From contig JAWXVE010000084.1 of NCBI GenBank assembly GCA_044425575.1, positions 1 through 8,191 of the forward strand: a DNA stretch of 8,191 nucleotides, read 5' to 3'. The notes under the pieces were generated by a model. It was given only the letters and a program-made list of their open reading frames with translations, searched no databases and was not told the origin of the DNA. Origin of the DNA: JAWXVE01 sp044425575. Lineage in GTDB: Bacteria > Bacillota > Clostridia > Lachnospirales > Lachnospiraceae. Made by a program: the position numbers and the translations under genes. Each line of letters opens with the position of its first letter. Within the stretch, counting starts at the first letter, position 1. Shown here one piece after another: positions 4,781 to 8,191 of the stretch.

Positions 4781-6268
4781 ATGAATATAATCTATCAAAG
4801 TACAAGAAGTGATAAATATCAAGTAACTGCATCAGAAGCAATTTTAAAAGGATTAGCAGATGATGGAGGGTTATTTGTACCTCAAACAATACCAACTCTT
4901 GATTGTGCCGTAGAAGACTTATGCAATATGTCTTATCAGGAAGTTGCCTATGAGGTAATGAAATTATTTTTAACAGATTTTACGAAAGAAGAATTAACAA
5001 GTTGTATTGAAAAAGCATACGACAGTAAGTTTGATACAGAAGTAATTGCACCGCTAGCACAGGCAGATGGTGCGTACTATCTTGAATTATTTCATGGCTC
5101 TACCATTGCATTTAAAGATATGGCATTATCCATATTGCCACATTTACTAACAACTTCTGCTAAGAAGAATCAAGTGAAGAATGATATTGTAATCTTAACG
5201 GCCACTTCGGGAGATACTGGCAAGGCAGCGCTAGCAGGTTTTGCAGATGTAGAAGGAACGAAGATTATTGTATTCTATCCTAAGAATGGCGTTAGTCCAA
5301 TTCAAGAATTACAAATGGTTACACAAACAGGTGATAATACTCATGTAGTTGGCATTGATGGCAATTTTGATGATGCACAAACAGGAGTGAAGAATCTATT
5401 TGCAGACAAGGATTTAGAACAAGAGATGAGCCAAGGAGGATATCAATTCTCATCCGCTAATTCTATTAATATAGGTCGCCTTGTTCCTCAGATTGTATAT
5501 TATGTTTATGCATATTCGCGTTTGGTGAAGGAAGAGCAAATCTTGAATGGTGCCCCAATGAATGTTGTAGTACCAACAGGAAACTTTGGGAATATCCTTG
5601 CTGCTTATCATGCTAAGTTAATTGGAATTCCAGTGGGCAAATTAATCTGTGCTTCTAATGATAATAAAGTATTGGTGGACTTTTTTCATAGAGGTTCCTA
5701 TGATAGAAATAGAGAATTTGTTCTAACGTCTAGTCCATCCATGGACATTCTAATCTCGAGTAACCTTGAACGATTAATCTATAAGATTGCAGGCAATTGT
5801 GCTAGTAAGAATAAGGAATGTATGGATGCACTTAGTCAAACAGGAATTTATTCCATTACAGATGAGATGAAAGATGAACTAACTGACTTCTATGGAGATT
5901 ATGCTTCAGAAGCAGATACAGCAGTAGCCATTCGTAATTTATATGAGAAAACAGGCTATGTAATTGATACCCATACCGCCGTAGCAGCTCATGTATATGG
6001 TGCATATAAGGAGCAAACAGGAGATGATACACCGGCTATTATTGCCTCTACTGCTAGTCCTTATAAGTTTGCAAGAAGTGTTATGAATGCGATTGATCCT
6101 AAGTATGACACATTAGATGATTTTGCCTTAATTGATGAACTTTGCAAGATTTCTAATGTAGAGATTCCACAGGCAATTGAAGAGATTCGCCATGCTAAGA
6201 TTTTACATGACACTGTGTGCAAAACAGCAGATATGAAGGAAGAAGTACGCAAGTATCTTAAGATGTAA
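4781..6268 (+). CDS. thrC: Threonine synthase
   Basis: This cytoplasmic PLP enzyme converts O-phospho-L-homoserine to L-threonine plus phosphate, the last step of threonine synthesis. The 495-residue length fits the longer type of bacterial threonine synthase. It opens with the family-typical YQSTRS and ADDGGLFVP (26-34). HGSTIAFKDMAL (105-116) holds the PLP Schiff-base lysine K112. ATSGDTGKAA (141-150) is a fold-type II substrate-binding loop, and PTGNFGN (265-271) matches the PLP-phosphate-binding loop. The ATG follows GAGGAG (4768-4773) with a 7-nt gap. It has its own promoter and terminator, and hom and thrB are not in the window, so it is monocistronic here. An unusual palindrome overlaps its -35 and may regulate it. 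No truncation or missing key residue is seen. Confidence 0.97.
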   Translation: MNIIYQSTRSDKYQVTASEAILKGLADDGGLFVPQTIPTLDCAVEDLCNMSYQEVAYEVMKLFLTDFTKEELTSCIEKAYDSKFDTEVIAPLAQADGAYYLELFHGSTIAFKDMALSILPHLLTTSAKKNQVKNDIVILTATSGDTGKAALAGFADVEGTKIIVFYPKNGVSPIQELQMVTQTGDNTHVVGIDGNFDDAQTGVKNLFADKDLEQEMSQGGYQFSSANSINIGRLVPQIVYYVYAYSRLVKEEQILNGAPMNVVVPTGNFGNILAAYHAKLIGIPVGKLICASNDNKVLVDFFHRGSYDRNREFVLTSSPSMDILISSNLERLIYKIAGNCASKNKECMDALSQTGIYSITDEMKDELTDFYGDYASEADTAVAIRNLYEKTGYVIDTHTAVAAHVYGAYKEQTGDDTPAIIASTASPYKFARSVMNAIDPKYDTLDDFALIDELCKISNVEIPQAIEEIRHAKILHDTVCKTADMKEEVRKYLKM

Positions 6269-6307
6269 GGATACTACTAATCATTATGAATAGAAATGTC
6301 TCATGTG

Positions 6308-6331
6308 AAAAGTCTCATATGAGACTTTTTT
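6308..6331 (+). terminator. Rho-independent terminator of thrC
   Basis: A 22-nt perfect palindrome (AAAAGTCTCAT/ATGAGACTTTT, 6308-6329) is followed by further T residues. An extra copy of GTCTCAT at 6298-6304 could compete with 6312-6318 for the right arm, giving an alternative weaker hairpin. The T tract ends just 2 nt before the next promoter. Confidence 0.9.
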
Positions 6332-6332
6332 A

Positions 6333-6362
6333 TTGACAATAAAAGGAAGGGTGTGATAGACT
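6333..6362 (+). promoter_or_regulatory. Promoter for the Crp-like regulator/ABC lipoprotein operon
   Basis: Perfect -35 TTGACA (6333-6338), 18-bp spacer and -10 TAGACT (6357-6362) preceded by TG at 6354-6355 (extended -10). The start would be near 6369, within a short palindrome GCTGT-A-ACAGC (6366-6376) that could be a binding site for the regulator itself or another factor (inference). Confidence 0.7.
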
Positions 6363-6402
6363 CATGCTGTAACAGCTAAATTCGTATAAGGGAGATGAAA
6401 AG

Positions 6403-7071
6403 GTGGAGCTAGAAGGGTGCTTAACAAGTAATCACATAATTGGAGATGCTAAGATTTCAAGAGATTGTATGCGAGTACAAGAATTTGAAGCGGGACAAGA
6501 AGTGCTGGATCATATAGACGGCATTGATTGTATTGGGATTATAGCCTGTGGTCGTGTGCAAGTGAAAGCAGTATCCTTAGATGGCAAAGACATTCATCTT
6601 AATACCTTAGAAGAAGGAGATTGTTTTGGAATATCGAATCTACTGACCATGAGTGCTTTACAGACAACTTTAAGTTCTGTAGACCAAACAACCATACTAT
6701 ATATTCCAAAAGAGAACTTACTTACTGCAATGGAGGAAGATGCCAATCTTGCCATACGCTATGCGAAGTATTGCAATGAACGAATACAATTTTTATTACA
6801 GCGAATTGAATTCCTTACGGTTCAAACTGCGAAGAATAAATTGATTCTATATTTGCTTGCACAATCAGATGATCAAGGAACGATTTCCTTGGAGTGTAGG
6901 AGAGAAGAATTGGCAAATCGATTTGGCATTAGTCGTGCGGCTTTATTTCGCGAATTATCTTATTTGCAGAAGGAAGGAGTACTACAAAGTACCAAAGGCA
7001 ATCTAACAATCATGAATTTAGCAAAATTAAAAGAACTAGCACGAGAATATACGTGTGGAAAAGAGATGTAA
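6403..7071 (+). CDS. Crp/Fnr-family transcriptional regulator
   Basis: A 222-residue cytoplasmic DNA-binding regulator. Residues about 20-110 form a cNMP-binding-type beta barrel with typical glycines (IIACGRVQVKAV 46-57, LEEGDCFGISNLL 69-81). About 110-145 is the dimerisation helix. About 162-210 is a winged helix-turn-helix with CRREELANRFGISRAALFRELSYL (165-188). The phosphate-binding cassette lacks the Arg-Ser/Thr-Ala pattern of cAMP-binding CRP, so the ligand is probably not cAMP. Eight cysteines (6, 22, 43, 49, 74, 124, 165, 218) are present, but I cannot align them to the FNR cluster set. Translation starts at GTG 6403, with AAGGGAG at 6388-6394 (8-nt gap). The nearby ATG 6395 is in another frame and stops after five codons. 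It is 3 nt upstream of the lipoprotein gene and probably controls that operon. Confidence 0.9.
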   Translation: MELEGCLTSNHIIGDAKISRDCMRVQEFEAGQEVLDHIDGIDCIGIIACGRVQVKAVSLDGKDIHLNTLEEGDCFGISNLLTMSALQTTLSSVDQTTILYIPKENLLTAMEEDANLAIRYAKYCNERIQFLLQRIEFLTVQTAKNKLILYLLAQSDDQGTISLECRREELANRFGISRAALFRELSYLQKEGVLQSTKGNLTIMNLAKLKELAREYTCGKEM

Positions 7072-7074
7072 AGA

Positions 7075-8154
7075 ATGAAGAAATTAATTCATGTAGCAGT
7101 AGTTCTTCTGATTATTAGCACAATGACAGCATGTGTAAATACCAGCGAGACAGAAGAAGTAGTAACACAAGAAACAGCAACTCAAGAAGTAGCCGAGGAA
7201 GTTGAAGAAGTAGTTGAAGTAGTTGAAGAAGAAAGCGTTCAAGAAGACCCGGCGGATGTTCGCGTAGTTGGCTTAAAGGGAACCACCACTATGGGACTAG
7301 TTGGCTTTATGGATTGGGTGGATGCTGGAGTCGAATACGACAATAATTATACATTTTCTATGATTACAGCAATTGATGAAGTAACGGCAATGCTTGCTAA
7401 GGGGGAAGTGGATATTGCAGCAGTCCCTGCTAATCTAGCATCAGTTTTATATGCCAATACAGATGGAGGCGTTCAGGTAATTGCTTTAAATACCTTAGGA
7501 GTGCTATACGTTGTAGAAAATGGAGAATCTGTTACAGACATAGAGAGCTTAAGAGGGAAGACCATAGTAGCAAGTGGAAAAGGTTCGACTCCAGAAATGG
7601 CATTACGTTATGTTTTATTAGAAAATGGAATTGATCCAGATACGGATGTGACCATTGAATGGAAAACGGAACAATCAGAGTGCCTTGCTTATGTAACGGC
7701 CAATGAAGGGGCCATTGCAATGATGCCAGAACCATTTGTAACTACAGCCCTACTTGCTAATGAAGCTGTTAATGTACGATTAGACTTAACAGAAGAATGG
7801 GATGCAACACAAGTAGATTCAGACAATCCATCTAGCTTAATTACAGGTGTTATGGTAGTGCGCACAGAATTCGCGGAAGAACATCCAGAAGCACTTGGAG
7901 AATTTATGGAACATTACGTAGAATCGGTAACTTTTGTGAATTCCGATGTAGAAGCAGCCGCTTCCCTCGTGGAATATTATGAGATTACCACCTACGAAAC
8001 AGCAGTAGCAGCCATTCCAAACTGTAATATTGTATGCATAGCAGGGGAAGAAATGAAGACGGCATTAGAAGGATATCTTACTGTTTTATTTGAACAAAAT
8101 GAAACATCTGTAGGGGGTTCTATGCCAGCAGATGAATTCTATTATATACCTTAG
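7075..8154 (+). CDS. ABC transporter substrate-binding lipoprotein (NMT1/SsuA/TauA-like)
   Basis: This 359-residue protein is an extracytoplasmic solute-binding protein tethered as a lipoprotein. A basic start (MKKLIH) and hydrophobic segment (7-17) end in a lipobox MTAC with lipidated C20. Residues about 24-60 form a strongly acidic Glu/Val linker. The ligand-binding lobe begins near 63. LKGTTTMGLV (68-77), KGEVDIAAVPANLASVLY (109-126), SLRGKTIVASGKGSTPEMAL (158-177) and AIAMMPEPFVTTAL (213-226) are typical of the family that imports sulfonates, nitrate, thiamine precursors and similar molecules. The substrate cannot be named. The ATG is 3 nt after the regulator stop; its ribosome binding site is weak (AAGAG), so translation is probably coupled. 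No terminator follows in the remaining 37 nt, and permease and ATPase genes are expected next. Confidence 0.9.
   Translation: MKKLIHVAVVLLIISTMTACVNTSETEEVVTQETATQEVAEEVEEVVEVVEEESVQEDPADVRVVGLKGTTTMGLVGFMDWVDAGVEYDNNYTFSMITAIDEVTAMLAKGEVDIAAVPANLASVLYANTDGGVQVIALNTLGVLYVVENGESVTDIESLRGKTIVASGKGSTPEMALRYVLLENGIDPDTDVTIEWKTEQSECLAYVTANEGAIAMMPEPFVTTALLANEAVNVRLDLTEEWDATQVDSDNPSSLITGVMVVRTEFAEEHPEALGEFMEHYVESVTFVNSDVEAAASLVEYYEITTYETAVAAIPNCNIVCIAGEEMKTALEGYLTVLFEQNETSVGGSMPADEFYYIP
7210..7227 (+). repeat. Two tandem 9-bp copies within the acidic linker coding sequence
   Basis: GTAGTTGAA occurs twice in tandem (7210-7218, 7219-7227) and encodes repeated Val-Val-Glu. It is part of a low-complexity Glu/Val tract that probably grew by slippage and forms a flexible spacer between lipid anchor and binding domain. 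Confidence 0.7.
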
Positions 8155-8191
8155 GTATATTTATAACGTAGAGATATTTGCCATAGGTAGG

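Noticed and set aside
6395..6412. ATG at 6395 as the start of a short leader peptide (MKRWS) using the same Shine-Dalgarno as the Crp-like gene.
   Set aside because: The Shine-Dalgarno leaves no spacing to this ATG (AAGGGAG ends at 6394) but fits GTG 6403; five codons with no regulatory logic.

Overview
The window looks like a low-GC, Gram-positive anaerobe of the Clostridia, most like Lachnospiraceae or a relative. This is inferred from AT-rich DNA, AGGAGG-type ribosome binding sites, near-consensus sigma-A promoters, the NifU-like/GGGtGRT gene pair, and an Rpn-family nuclease with an expandable glycine-rich C-terminal repeat. No species can be named from this sequence alone.

Layout: (1) 1-741, minus strand: the N-terminal 247 codons of enolase, running off the left edge, with a near-perfect promoter (TTGACA-17-TACAAT). 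(2) 742-1099: a divergent control region holding the enolase promoter and an extended -10 promoter facing right, followed by a leader of about 110 nt with several possible stems. (3) 1100-2821, plus strand: a tight two-gene operon, a NifU/IscU-N-like Fe-S scaffold protein followed by a GGGtGRT-family protein, closed by a strong intrinsic terminator. (4) 2878-3692: about 800 bp of AT-rich DNA with no convincing gene. It holds a 14-bp tandem repeat, a near-consensus promoter whose spacer carries two tandem 7-mers, and a broken reading frame. (5) 3693-4682: an Rpn/PD-(D/E)XK nuclease-type gene with five in-frame 12-bp repeats. (6) 4781-6268: threonine synthase (thrC), with an imperfect palindrome overlapping its -35 region and its own terminator. 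(7) 6403-8154: a Crp/Fnr-type regulator and, 3 nt later, a lipoprotein solute-binding component of an ABC transporter. The permease and ATPase would be expected beyond the right edge.

The genes form separate transcription units: glycolysis (enolase), an uncharacterised Fe-S-related pair, a selfish or defence-like nuclease, threonine biosynthesis, and a regulator-plus-uptake system. The best candidate for little-described biology is the NifU-like/GGGtGRT operon with its leader. Next are the Rpn gene with its promoter-rich upstream desert, and the Crp-like regulator coupled to an uptake lipoprotein of unknown substrate.
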